A stretch of 23,423 nucleotides of DNA. It comes from Phycisphaerae bacterium. GTDB lineage: Bacteria; Planctomycetota; Phycisphaerae; Sedimentisphaerales; SG8-4. Every line of letters begins with the position of its first letter. Within the stretch, counting starts at the first letter, position 1. The translations under genes were made by a program, and so were the position numbers. Location of the stretch: the NCBI GenBank assembly GCA_030603035.1, contig JAUVYQ010000022.1:1-23423 (forward strand). Direction: 5' to 3'. Shown here one piece after another: positions 6,592 to 13,948 of this stretch. The notes under the pieces were generated by a model. That model was not told the DNA's origin and ran no database searches. It saw nothing but the letters and a program-made list of their open reading frames with translations.

Positions 6592-7713
6592 ATGGCGAGG
6601 ATAATTTATGGTGTTGCAGGGGAGGGATTCGGGCACAGCAGTCGTTCGCACCTGATAGGGCAGAGACTCATTGATGCCGGCCACGACGTGATGTTTGTGG
6701 GCTCAAGAAAGTCACTTCTCTATCTGAAACAATATTTCGGCGAGCGTGTGAAAGAAATTTTCGGTCTGTCCTTTGCCTATGAAAATGGGCGTATAGACAA
6801 ATCGGAAACTTTGAAGCGTAATCTTCTTAATCTTCCCGAAGGCAACAGGCAGAATGAGGAGCTTTTCCGAAAATATTTTGAGCCGTTCGAGCCGGAGCTG
6901 GTGATATCTGATTTTGAGCCTTTCAGTGCGTGGTGGGCCTGGCGAAACAGGGTGCCGTTTATTAGTATCGACCACGAACATATGCTCACGCTTTGTAAGC
7001 TGGAACACAGGAGTAAAAACTGGTTTGCACGAATAACCGCCAGCGTGGTAACCGAATGTCACTACGTCGGGGCGGTTGCTTACATTGTTATAAATTTCTT
7101 TAAGACGCCTTTGAGGATTGATTCGGCCATTTTGGCACCGCCTATCGTAAGGCCTGCCGTCACTGCGCTTCAGCCCTGCAAAAGCGAACATATCCTTTTG
7201 TATTCCACTACCGGCAAAGGCGAGGAGCAGTTGCGAGACATGCTTGGGAAATTTGACGGGCAGAAATTTTATGTTTATGGCTTTGACCCCGTTAGAGAGA
7301 CAACGGAAAAAGTCTCTAACGGGGTTGATAAGAGCGCCGAATATAAAAATTGTATTTTTAAGGAGCGTTCGACGGAGGGTTTTCTCGCTGACCTGGCGGG
7401 GGCGCGGGGGGTGATAGCTTCGGCCGGTTTTTCATTGATAAGTGAGTGTCTGTACCTGAAAAAGAAGATGCTGCTGCTGCCTGTGGCCGGTCAGTATGAG
7501 CAGATAATTAACGGACATTACATAGAAAAGCTCGGCTTAGGGATTTCGTCTGAAAAGCTGGATGAAGCGGTTATAGAGCGGTTCCTTAATCAAATCGAGA
7601 AACCTGTCCCGGATGACGAAAGGATTCTCTGGCCTGACAATGACAAATTCTTCCGGATACTTCAAGACGTCTTAAACAAGCTGCACAAGCCGATTAGTAT
7701 AGCTTTGTCGTAA
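6592..7713 (+). CDS. MJ1255/GT28-like glycosyltransferase family protein
   Basis: 373 residues, ATG at 6592 behind AGGATATAGGAA. The N-terminus (IIYGVAGEGFGHSSRSHLIG) has the glycine-rich loop and HSSR of MurG-like (GT-B fold) enzymes, and resembles the MJ1255/VC2487 family. The C-terminal donor-binding half has SAGFSLISECLYLKKKMLLL (from about residue 277) followed by PVAGQYEQIING, the typical E/Q-rich nucleotide-sugar site. It probably transfers a sugar from a UDP-sugar at the cytoplasmic side, but donor and acceptor cannot be read from the sequence. It is distinct from MurG itself. It occupies the position after ftsI where murE would be expected. Residues about 232-245 (DPVRETTEKVSNGV) are coded by a palindromic repeat (7285-7326). 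Confidence 0.8.
   Translation: MARIIYGVAGEGFGHSSRSHLIGQRLIDAGHDVMFVGSRKSLLYLKQYFGERVKEIFGLSFAYENGRIDKSETLKRNLLNLPEGNRQNEELFRKYFEPFEPELVISDFEPFSAWWAWRNRVPFISIDHEHMLTLCKLEHRSKNWFARITASVVTECHYVGAVAYIVINFFKTPLRIDSAILAPPIVRPAVTALQPCKSEHILLYSTTGKGEEQLRDMLGKFDGQKFYVYGFDPVRETTEKVSNGVDKSAEYKNCIFKERSTEGFLADLAGARGVIASAGFSLISECLYLKKKMLLLPVAGQYEQIINGHYIEKLGLGISSEKLDEAVIERFLNQIEKPVPDDERILWPDNDKFFRILQDVLNKLHKPISIALS
7285..7326. repeat. CCCCGTTAGA palindromic repeat, copy 1, inside glycosyltransferase gene
   Basis: GACCCCGTTAGAGA at 7285-7298 pairs with TCTCTAACGGGGTT at 7313-7326 around a short loop. It is translated in frame as DPVRETTEKVSNGV. It shares arms with the copies at 15896-16009 and 22539-22600. 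Confidence 0.8.
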
Positions 7714-7736
7714 CGCCAGCCGGTGATTCCGTTCGG

Positions 7737-9254
7737 CTAATCTGTCAAATTCAATGCTTCGGGGTTTATCATAAGTTTTATGTCGTCCTTTGTGTCGGCT
7801 TTGCAATCCGGCCCAGGGCTGAAGATTATCTTTTTCTCCGTGTCGATAATATACTCATCGCTGTAGGCGCGTGCCTTTAAGCTTACTTCGCTGCCAAGTC
7901 TCTTGTTTAACACGATTTGAAGCAGGTCGTCCTGCACTTTCAGCTTTGTCTTAAATTTGAGCAATTCTTCGCGTGCGGATGTGAAAATTCCGACGAGGAG
8001 CGAGCCGATAGGGTTGTAACATGTGTAGAACCAGGGTGTTCGGCCTTGCGAATCAATCGAGGCAGGCAGCCAATCAAGACAAATTGAAGGCCAGACCGAC
8101 AGTTCCGGATTTGCAGATTTTTGTGGTTCTGTCATAATATCAATCGAATGGTCGCAGAAATTTTTGTACAGCCGCAACGTGGAATTTCCTTTCAGGAGAG
8201 GGTTATTTCGTAAGGCGTGTTGGTCAAAGAGTGTATTTAACATCTTCTTGAACATAAGATATTCAGATATAAATGAATTTCGCAGGGAGATTTGTTCGGG
8301 TGTAAGCGGTACGAAATGCTCAGCTAAAAGGTCAAGTGATTCCTGTGAAGTTTGTGGATTGTTTGTGATAAAGTTTGCTGCCCTTATACCTGTATCCAAA
8401 CCTGCGAAGCATACTAACTTTGTGACTGTGGAACGAGCGTTTACACTGAGCTTTCTAAATACCGAATCTAATTTGATCAGTTTTTTGACAGTGCTTTGAC
8501 CGTTGCCTTGTTCAGTTTGCAAATATACATAGGATTGGTAGAGGCGAGTTAAGTGCCTGAAGTTTTGCAGAAATTCCATCTCAGCATCCAAATCCGGTTC
8601 CGTCAAGTCGGCTACTTCGGGGAATGTGTTAAGCTCAGAAATAATGTCTCTACCCTTTTGGGCGTTCTTCCAGGCTTGTTCTATATTATCTGCGTTGGCC
8701 TCAAGCACCTCAGTGATTTTGGAATAATCTCCTTCTTTGATAACATCGCTAATTTCCTCTAAATTGCTAATATCCTGCTCAGATAATCCTATGGTAGGTG
8801 CGTCCCTCGGTGGTGGCTCCTTTTTTTCGGAAATACTCATCAGAAGCTCATAGCTGCGGGCACATTCGGGCGGAGCGGAGCGAAGGTCGGCAATTGTGTA
8901 ATCATCAGGTATTGGAGGTGCGTCAAGGCCCCACAGAACAAAGGCCGCAACAAAAACAAGTATGCAAGCTAACGAAATGGCGATTCCTGTAACGGCAATA
9001 CATTTGCCTTTAAGCTCTGGTTTGTGTTTTTTGATTTTACAAAGACTCGTTATACCAAGAGCGATTGATATTAGAGCGGTTATCAAAAACGTGAAAAGGC
9101 CGAAGATACTGAGCACAAGTGATGCTATCGCCAATCGGCTGGTTTTTGGCTTTGCTATTGGCTTATCGGGTACATCGCTTTTGGGAACATACCCGCACGA
9201 CCTACAAATTTGGGCGTCTTCGGGATTTTCTGTTCCACATTTCGGGCATCGCAT
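7737..9254 (-). CDS. Zinc-ribbon, DUF4190-like membrane protein with large C-terminal domain
   Basis: 505 residues, ATG at 9254 behind AAGGAAATC. A short zinc ribbon is formed by C3, C6, C17 and C20 (CPKCGTENPEDAQICRSCGY). Next comes a linker and a pair of hydrophobic helices at about 41-72 and 87-110 with the DUF4190 pattern (ASLVLSIFGLFTFLITALIS, then KGKCIAVTGIAISLACILVF). The remaining ~390 residues are polar and mostly helical, with no motif I recognise. It probably lies outside the membrane. Function is unknown. It is the last gene of the minus block and lies 11 bp after the DUF975-like gene, so they are probably cotranscribed. Its stop faces the glycosyltransferase stop across 23 bp. 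The upstream gene at 10068 has the same N-terminal architecture. Confidence 0.75.
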   Translation of the reverse strand: MRCPKCGTENPEDAQICRSCGYVPKSDVPDKPIAKPKTSRLAIASLVLSIFGLFTFLITALISIALGITSLCKIKKHKPELKGKCIAVTGIAISLACILVFVAAFVLWGLDAPPIPDDYTIADLRSAPPECARSYELLMSISEKKEPPPRDAPTIGLSEQDISNLEEISDVIKEGDYSKITEVLEANADNIEQAWKNAQKGRDIISELNTFPEVADLTEPDLDAEMEFLQNFRHLTRLYQSYVYLQTEQGNGQSTVKKLIKLDSVFRKLSVNARSTVTKLVCFAGLDTGIRAANFITNNPQTSQESLDLLAEHFVPLTPEQISLRNSFISEYLMFKKMLNTLFDQHALRNNPLLKGNSTLRLYKNFCDHSIDIMTEPQKSANPELSVWPSICLDWLPASIDSQGRTPWFYTCYNPIGSLLVGIFTSAREELLKFKTKLKVQDDLLQIVLNKRLGSEVSLKARAYSDEYIIDTEKKIIFSPGPDCKADTKDDIKLMINPEALNLTD

Positions 9255-9265
9255 TTATGATTTCC

Positions 9266-9988
9266 TTATTCTTGCTCGTTTGGTGAACGTGCCCAGTTGG
9301 GGTTAGGTTGGATGTCAGAGCTGCCGATACCAAACTCAGCGAGCTGCGGTGTTTGTGCCATCAACTGCCGATATACAAGCGCGTTTGCCACTATAACGAC
9401 TGGATAAGCCGCAAATATACCAACAAGAAGGCAAAGCATGCCCAATATGTTTATCAAGCTGCATAAAATACCAAAGGCAAATAATTCCAATTTGACACCC
9501 ATTGTTGTTCGATTGCTTGCCTTAAGTGCCTCGATAGGGTCGAGGTCCTTATCGATAACAAAGTAGAAACACAAGCCAAACTTGATTGCCCAGATGATGC
9601 CGGGGACAATAAGCAGGATAAAACCGCCGAACACGATAAGGAAGTAAAGAATTGCTGTACCTAAGTACCGCCAGAAACAACCCCACGCATCAAATAACAT
9701 TCCGATAGGGGGCTTTCGCTCGTCGCAGAAGCTTAGAGCTATTTTAATCATGCCTATAGCTAATACGATGCTGATTACCCAACTGAGAATGGTAATAGTT
9801 GCATATAACACTATATAAATCGGCGGAGGGAGATGCAGGTAGGGCAATACCGCGTCGTTTATTATGGCTGGGATATAGGTGATTATCAGCCAGACAAGAC
9901 CCAGGCCCACAAAGAACCAGAAATTGGCTTTCATCACGCGCCAGCCATAACTTAGAACATCGCTGAAGCTAAAATATTTGCTTGCCAT
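9266..9988 (-). CDS. Multi-pass membrane protein (DUF975/YciC-like)
   Basis: 240 residues, ATG at 9988 behind GAAAGGAAACC. The N-terminus (FSFSDVLSYGWRVMKANFWF) and the central PGIIWAIKFGLCFYFVIDKD followed by PIEALKASNRTTMG fit the family of glycerophosphodiester phosphodiesterase membrane-domain/DUF975 proteins. In these proteins the motif S-x-x-xTxG follows a stretch of helices. About six membrane segments are visible. No catalytic residues are seen. Its role is unknown; proteins of this type often sit beside small zinc-ribbon or pilin-like membrane genes in planctomycetes, as here. Confidence 0.7.
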   Translation of the reverse strand: MASKYFSFSDVLSYGWRVMKANFWFFVGLGLVWLIITYIPAIINDAVLPYLHLPPPIYIVLYATITILSWVISIVLAIGMIKIALSFCDERKPPIGMLFDAWGCFWRYLGTAILYFLIVFGGFILLIVPGIIWAIKFGLCFYFVIDKDLDPIEALKASNRTTMGVKLELFAFGILCSLINILGMLCLLVGIFAAYPVVIVANALVYRQLMAQTPQLAEFGIGSSDIQPNPNWARSPNEQE

Positions 9989-10042
9989 AGGTTTCCTTTC
10001 GAAAATTTGTTATTTTCTTTACCAGAGTTCCGGTATTGAAAC

Positions 10043-10060
10043 CGCCAAATATATTTGGCG
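10043..10060. repeat. Perfect 18-bp palindrome
   Basis: CGCCAAATATATTTGGCG is a perfect inverted repeat 8 bp after the stop of the pseudopilin-like gene and 55 bp before the DUF975-like start on the minus strand. No T-run follows on either strand. It may be an operator or an RNA hairpin between genes. Confidence 0.6.
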
Positions 10061-10067
10061 CATTTCA

Positions 10068-10826
10068 CTATTTTTGTTCTGCGGTCCATTTGAGGTCGTT
10101 CAGGTCTTTTGCTTTAATGAATTCCACGTGCGAATCGACGAACAGGATATTGCATCCTTCTCCGTTGTGGTTTTCTGTGGTCAGGATTTCGGGTCCGCCG
10201 GACTGGTTCCAGCCGGGGTGGGTTTCAAACAGTAACACCATATCAGACGGAGCATTATTGAGGTCCAGTTCTTCTATATTCTTGTTCATAGCGTAATTGC
10301 AGGGGCCTTCGGGTGTACCCTTGCAGAGAAACATTGAATTGCTTGCCTCGGCGTGCTCGAGGAGTAAATCACACCATTTATCCGCTGTAGGATATTGATC
10401 ATTCTCCTCGGCATACATCACCATCATGATCCCAATCTGTCTCAAATTTGAAGCACAAACTATCCGCTGAGCTTGTGCTCTGGCCCTGGCTAATGCGGGC
10501 ATTAAAATTGCCATCAATAACGCGATAAAAGGCAAGAGGACTACCGGTAAAGCAATTCCTGCGATGGCAAAACCGCTGCCTTTCAATTGCCCGCCGCTTT
10601 TAGAAATTTTTACTAAACCCACAATACCTAAAATTATTGCCGGTATCGCCGTAATAAGGCAGGTGAAAGGGCTCAGAATCGCAAGGACAAGCGATGCAAT
10701 AGCCATTCCACTTGTTCTGGCATCAGCACTCGGAGCTTGTGTTGCAGTGCTTGTCAAAACCCAACTGCACGACCGGCACAATTGGGCGCCATCCGGATTA
10801 TCTGTTCCGCATTTTGGACAGTACAT
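10068..10826 (-). CDS. Zinc-ribbon/DUF4190-like/pseudopilin fusion protein
   Basis: 252 residues, ATG at 10826 behind GGGAG (10834-10838). Three parts are visible. Residues 1-21 form a zinc ribbon (C3, C6, C17, C20). Residues about 40-100 form a DUF4190-like membrane pair (ASLVLAILSPFTCLITAIPA, then GSGFAIAGIALPVVLLPF). Residues about 100-252 resemble a planctomycete pseudopilin without its own prepilin signal: a long helix (LMAILMPALARARAQAQRIV, then CASNLRQIGIMMVMYAEEND). The end has a variant of the H-X9-DG motif (H220 ... FVDSHVEFIK). Pseudopilins normally start with a type IV leader cleaved at a glycine. Here the zinc ribbon and membrane pair stand in that place. Exact role unknown. It shares its architecture with the 7737-9254 gene. 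Confidence 0.8.
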   Translation of the reverse strand: MYCPKCGTDNPDGAQLCRSCSWVLTSTATQAPSADARTSGMAIASLVLAILSPFTCLITAIPAIILGIVGLVKISKSGGQLKGSGFAIAGIALPVVLLPFIALLMAILMPALARARAQAQRIVCASNLRQIGIMMVMYAEENDQYPTADKWCDLLLEHAEASNSMFLCKGTPEGPCNYAMNKNIEELDLNNAPSDMVLLFETHPGWNQSGGPEILTTENHNGEGCNILFVDSHVEFIKAKDLNDLKWTAEQK

Positions 10827-10884
10827 TTCAATTCTCCCTTCAATTTTAGATTAGCAAATGTTAAAGTTCCGCAACACGTTTGCA

Positions 10885-10913
10885 ATAATAAGTTATTGAC
10901 AAGTATTTGCCAG
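10885..10913 (-). promoter_or_regulatory. Possible promoter of the zinc-ribbon membrane gene cluster
   Basis: On the minus strand CTGGCA (10913-10908) and TATTAT (10890-10885) are separated by 17 bp, matching the sigma70 consensus at 4/6 and 5/6. It lies in the 131-bp gap between the mrdA stop and the pseudopilin-like gene. It would let the three accessory genes be expressed apart from the mre block. Confidence 0.4.
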
Positions 10914-10957
10914 AACATTTTTCACTGTCGCTTTTTTTGCACAAATGGCATTTGATT

Positions 10958-13210
10958 TTATTCTGTTGTCAGGCCAGTGTCGCCGATATACCCTTCTTCG
11001 ATGCAGAACTGGATGATGTCACGGGCTAAAGGCCCTGCATCGCTTGAGCCGTGCTGGCCGCCTTCGACGACAACGGCAATTGCAATGGCCCGGCCTGTGG
11101 CGTCTTTAGCAAAGCCGGCGAACCAGGCATTGTCCGGCTGTTCCGTTGAGCCGGTTTTGCCATAAACGTTTATACCCTGGCCGGCGAGGCCGCTGTGGAC
11201 AAATTCGTTATAAGCTGTTCCGCCGGATTCGTTAACAACGGCACTCATCCCATCGTGGATTACGTCTAAAGTTTGTTGCGAGATGCCGAGGGTAACCTCG
11301 TCGCTCGTTGCTTGTGGCTCGTCGCTCGAATTTTGTGCTTTCTCTGTGTTGATTTGAGATTGCTTCGCTTCGCTCGCAATGACAAGGGGGAGGCGGCTCG
11401 CAATGACGGAATCGATGAAGAGCCGAGGCGGTTTGTATATTCCGGCTCGGGCGATGGTGGCAAAAGCATTTGCCACCTGCAGTGGTGTAGCCCGCAGATT
11501 GCCCTGTCCTATGCCGTAAAGCCTTCTTTCGCCCGCTTCAAGACGCGGTATCTGCTCAAATCGCCAGATTTTGCCCTTTGGAATACTGGTTGAGATTTGC
11601 CCCTGTGCCTGTCTAAGGTCTCGATGCTCGATACTCGATGCTCGATGCTCGTTGCTCGATGCACGAAGTGCCGGAGCGAGCGACGAAATGTGGCCGTAGC
11701 CGAAGTTGAACAACCATTGTTGTAAAATCGACGGGGTGATTCTGTCTGCAAGGCGGGAAAAATAGATGTTGCAGCTGCCCTTAATGGCGTTGTGAGCATA
11801 ATTTTCCCACTTACCGCTATGGCCTGTCTTATATTTATTGTATATCCAGCAGCTCGGCCACTCTCTTGGGGCCTTTTGTGCCGGGCAGGGGATAGTTTCA
11901 TACGGGGTGATTTTGCCGGATTCGAGCGCGGCGATAAGAATGAGCGGTTTTATAACCGAGCCGGGCGGATACTGTTTATTTATTGCACGATTACGCAGCG
12001 GCTCGTTGGGGTCGCGTTCTATATCGGAGTAGTCATACCTGACACGGTTCAAATCAAAAACCGGCAGTGAAACCAGTGCGAGGATGTCGGCTGTTGTGAC
12101 ATCAATGACAACCGCAGCCGTTGGTGCTTTCCAATTATTCGGGTTGTAATTGCGGTCAGCCAGATATTTTTCTATTCTTTTCTGAAGCTCGATATCCAAT
12201 GAAAGCTGCACGTCTTCGCCGAACTGTGGCTCGGTTCGATTTTTCAGCACGCGGTCTATGTCGTAGTCTTCCTGACCGCGTCTGCCGCGAAGGATAGTTT
12301 CACAAACATACTCGACTCCGTCTTCGCGTCCGCAGACATCGTCGTCCAGATAGCTTGCTAATTTGTCGCCTTCGAAAAGCATTTTATCGTGTGATTGTGC
12401 CGGGCCGACCCAGCCTATTGTTTGAGCGGCAGCCGGGCCGTAGGGATAAGACCTGTGTCCTTTCGGCAGGATTTGAACCCCATCGATGTCCATAAATTCC
12501 AGTTGAGCGGTAAAGATATCGTCGTCAGTTTTTAACTCCAGTAACGGCCAGCTTTTGTCCATATCAGAAATGTCATCGACTTTGCCGATAAGTTCAAGGC
12601 GCTGGTCTTTGTTGGGGAATTTCTTTTCAAAATTTGCGATTGCCTCCGATAGCGGGACGTCAGTTATATGATTATATTTTTTAAGTATATTCGAATCGGG
12701 CTCATTTCGCGCCCAGGCCACAAAGGTACGTAAATTCCATATTCGGTTGTTTATTTTTTTTATTCTATCCTCTATTTTTTTTGTTCTATCCTCGATATCC
12801 GCACGTTCGGGACCAAAGTATGTACACTTGTCGATTATCTGCTTCAAATCTTCAAGCTTGGCGTGGATTTCTTCCCGCACTTTTGCATCTGCCTTGACCG
12901 GGTCATTCTTTTCGGCGGCCCTTAATAGTTTGCTCCGTCTGACGCGTTCGTCGTCAAAAGAGCTGAGCCGGTAGTTTATATGGAGGTGGAATTGCGGCTC
13001 ATCGGCGGCCAATACCCTGTGCTTTCTGTCGAGTATTCTGCCTCTGATGGTCTTAAGCCGGCGGGAGAGGCCTCTTTGGCGCTTTAGCTCTTCGATTTCA
13101 TCCTGAAGCGACGAATCAGGCAGAAGCTGCATTTGTGTCAGGCGGAGCAAGCAGACCAACAGGAGCGCTGCGCTCAGGATTACAAAGATTTTGATTCGCT
13201 TATCATACAT
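10958..13210 (-). CDS. mrdA: Penicillin-binding protein 2 (elongasome transpeptidase)
   Basis: 750 residues, ATG at 13210, longer than the usual ~600-650. An N-terminal anchor (about 8-28) is followed by a class B PBP body with RGRILDRKHRVLA (56-68). All active-site motifs are present: S418-VI-K421 in YPPGSVIKP, S479-C-N481, and K685-T-G687 in VYGKTGSTEQ. It cross-links lateral-wall peptidoglycan with RodA and MreBCD. The place after mreB-mreC-mreD on one strand identifies it as MrdA rather than FtsI. The extra length comes from a charged helical region (about 85-215) and at least three repeat-coded insertions: about 139-152 (DIEDRTKKIEDRIK, a 21-bp duplication), 515-530 (RASSNEHRASSIEHRD) and 608-640 (VIASEAKQSQ ... 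SSDEPQATSDE). The active site remains intact, so it is probably functional. Confidence 0.95.
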   Translation of the reverse strand: MYDKRIKIFVILSAALLLVCLLRLTQMQLLPDSSLQDEIEELKRQRGLSRRLKTIRGRILDRKHRVLAADEPQFHLHINYRLSSFDDERVRRSKLLRAAEKNDPVKADAKVREEIHAKLEDLKQIIDKCTYFGPERADIEDRTKKIEDRIKKINNRIWNLRTFVAWARNEPDSNILKKYNHITDVPLSEAIANFEKKFPNKDQRLELIGKVDDISDMDKSWPLLELKTDDDIFTAQLEFMDIDGVQILPKGHRSYPYGPAAAQTIGWVGPAQSHDKMLFEGDKLASYLDDDVCGREDGVEYVCETILRGRRGQEDYDIDRVLKNRTEPQFGEDVQLSLDIELQKRIEKYLADRNYNPNNWKAPTAAVVIDVTTADILALVSLPVFDLNRVRYDYSDIERDPNEPLRNRAINKQYPPGSVIKPLILIAALESGKITPYETIPCPAQKAPREWPSCWIYNKYKTGHSGKWENYAHNAIKGSCNIYFSRLADRITPSILQQWLFNFGYGHISSLAPALRASSNEHRASSIEHRDLRQAQGQISTSIPKGKIWRFEQIPRLEAGERRLYGIGQGNLRATPLQVANAFATIARAGIYKPPRLFIDSVIASRLPLVIASEAKQSQINTEKAQNSSDEPQATSDEVTLGISQQTLDVIHDGMSAVVNESGGTAYNEFVHSGLAGQGINVYGKTGSTEQPDNAWFAGFAKDATGRAIAIAVVVEGGQHGSSDAGPLARDIIQFCIEEGYIGDTGLTTE
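11296..11337 (-). repeat. Heptanucleotide array inside mrdA (first)
   Basis: Plus-strand units CCTCGTC GCTCGTT, GCTTGTG GCTCGTC and GCTCGAA TTTTGTG follow each other at exact 7-bp spacing. They are translated on the minus strand as SSDEPQATSDEV between the transpeptidase core and the KTG region. Confidence 0.8.
11352..11420 (-). repeat. VIASEAKQS-type dispersed repeat inside mrdA
   Basis: GAGATTGCTTCGCTTCGCTC followed by GCAATGAC and, after AAGGGGGAGGCG, a second GCTCGCAATGACG. On the minus strand it reads as VIASRLPLVIASEAKQSQ. Translated copies with the phrase VIASEAKQS occur in many genomes from uncultured bacteria (from memory, not searched). It directly adjoins the heptamer array at 11296-11337. 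Confidence 0.65.
11620..11661 (-). repeat. Heptanucleotide array inside mrdA (second)
   Basis: Six consecutive 7-bp units on the plus strand: CTCGATG CTCGATA, CTCGATG CTCGATG, CTCGTTG CTCGATG. On the minus strand they code for the in-frame segment SSNEHRASSIEHRD. Confidence 0.88.
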
Positions 13211-13221
13211 ATTTTCTTTTT

Positions 13222-13347
13222 TTAACCGCGGATTACACGGATTTTGGGTTCCCGCAAAGCGGGGTCCCTCACTGATTTTTTTATTTATATTTAATCGGCG
13301 TTAATCCGCGAAATCTGTGGTTATTATTTTTTTAATTCCTCTGCGTT
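13222..13347. repeat. AACCGCGGATTACACGG dispersed inverted repeat between mreD and mrdA
   Basis: The spacer starts with AACCGCGGATTACACGGATT (from about 13223) and ends in GTTAATCCGCGAAATCTGTG and GTT (about 13299-13321), so the two ends are imperfect inverted copies. A further segment resembling CTCTGCGTTCTCTGCGGTTA follows to about 13360. A small hairpin, GGGTTCCCGC AAA GCGGGGTCCC (about 13248-13270), interrupts the left arm. The sequence CCGCGGTTAAAAAAAG at its edge also occurs before the LysM gene (about 3304). Confidence 0.65.
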
Positions 13348-13365
13348 CTCTGCGGTTAATTTTTT

Positions 13366-13863
13366 TTAGTGCCGGCCGAAGCGATGTGTTTTTATACGCA
13401 TCCACCAGGCAGAGGGCAAGAATAAAAACGGCCCCAGCAGGGCTGAGTATAGCGATGTCCCCAAAAGAAAGGCGTATATGTTGGAGCCGGTCGGCTGACC
13501 CTTAAGATATGTTAAAAGATGTGCCACAACGCCGGCCAAAAGACCGGTGATAAATATTGCAGCTGACTGATAAGCCATTTTTCTGATAGCAATAACCCGG
13601 TGGATGTATGCGAGCGCTGTGCCGGACAGACCAAAGCTGATTATTTGCGGCCCCATTGCAGGACCAATAATATCAGCAGCAAAACCTATCGTGAAGGAGG
13701 TTATGATGGCCTCGCTGGTGTTACAGTAGATAGCAAAAAATACTAAAAGGATTAATAACAAATCGGGTTTGACGTTCAAACCTGTAACGGCAATTATGTC
13801 CAACATACTGGCTTGCAGCACGGTAACGGTAAGAATAAGAACTGCAAACCGGAACCATCGCAT
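13366..13863 (-). CDS. mreD: Rod shape-determining protein MreD
   Basis: 165 residues, ATG at 13863 behind TGAGGATATAAA. It is hydrophobic throughout, with about five to six membrane segments, and has the MreD-type start (ILTVTVLQASMLDIIAV) and the region PDLLLILLVFFAIYCNTSEA and GFAADIIG. MreD spans the inner membrane and joins MreC to the RodA/PBP2 complex. Length is normal for the family. It lies between mreC and mrdA on the same strand, 85 bp after mreC. Confidence 0.92.
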   Translation of the reverse strand: MRWFRFAVLILTVTVLQASMLDIIAVTGLNVKPDLLLILLVFFAIYCNTSEAIITSFTIGFAADIIGPAMGPQIISFGLSGTALAYIHRVIAIRKMAYQSAAIFITGLLAGVVAHLLTYLKGQPTGSNIYAFLLGTSLYSALLGPFLFLPSAWWMRIKTHRFGRH

Positions 13864-13948
13864 TTTATATCCTCAGTGGGCCCCATTCTGCACCTGTCAG
13901 GCGTGAAGCTATGCTCAATAGGTGCGGGATTGGAACCCTCAGTTACTA

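Noticed and set aside
7718..7738. Possible bidirectional terminator between convergent genes
   Set aside because: The stem AGCCG/CGGCT is only 5 bp with an 11-base loop and no T-run.
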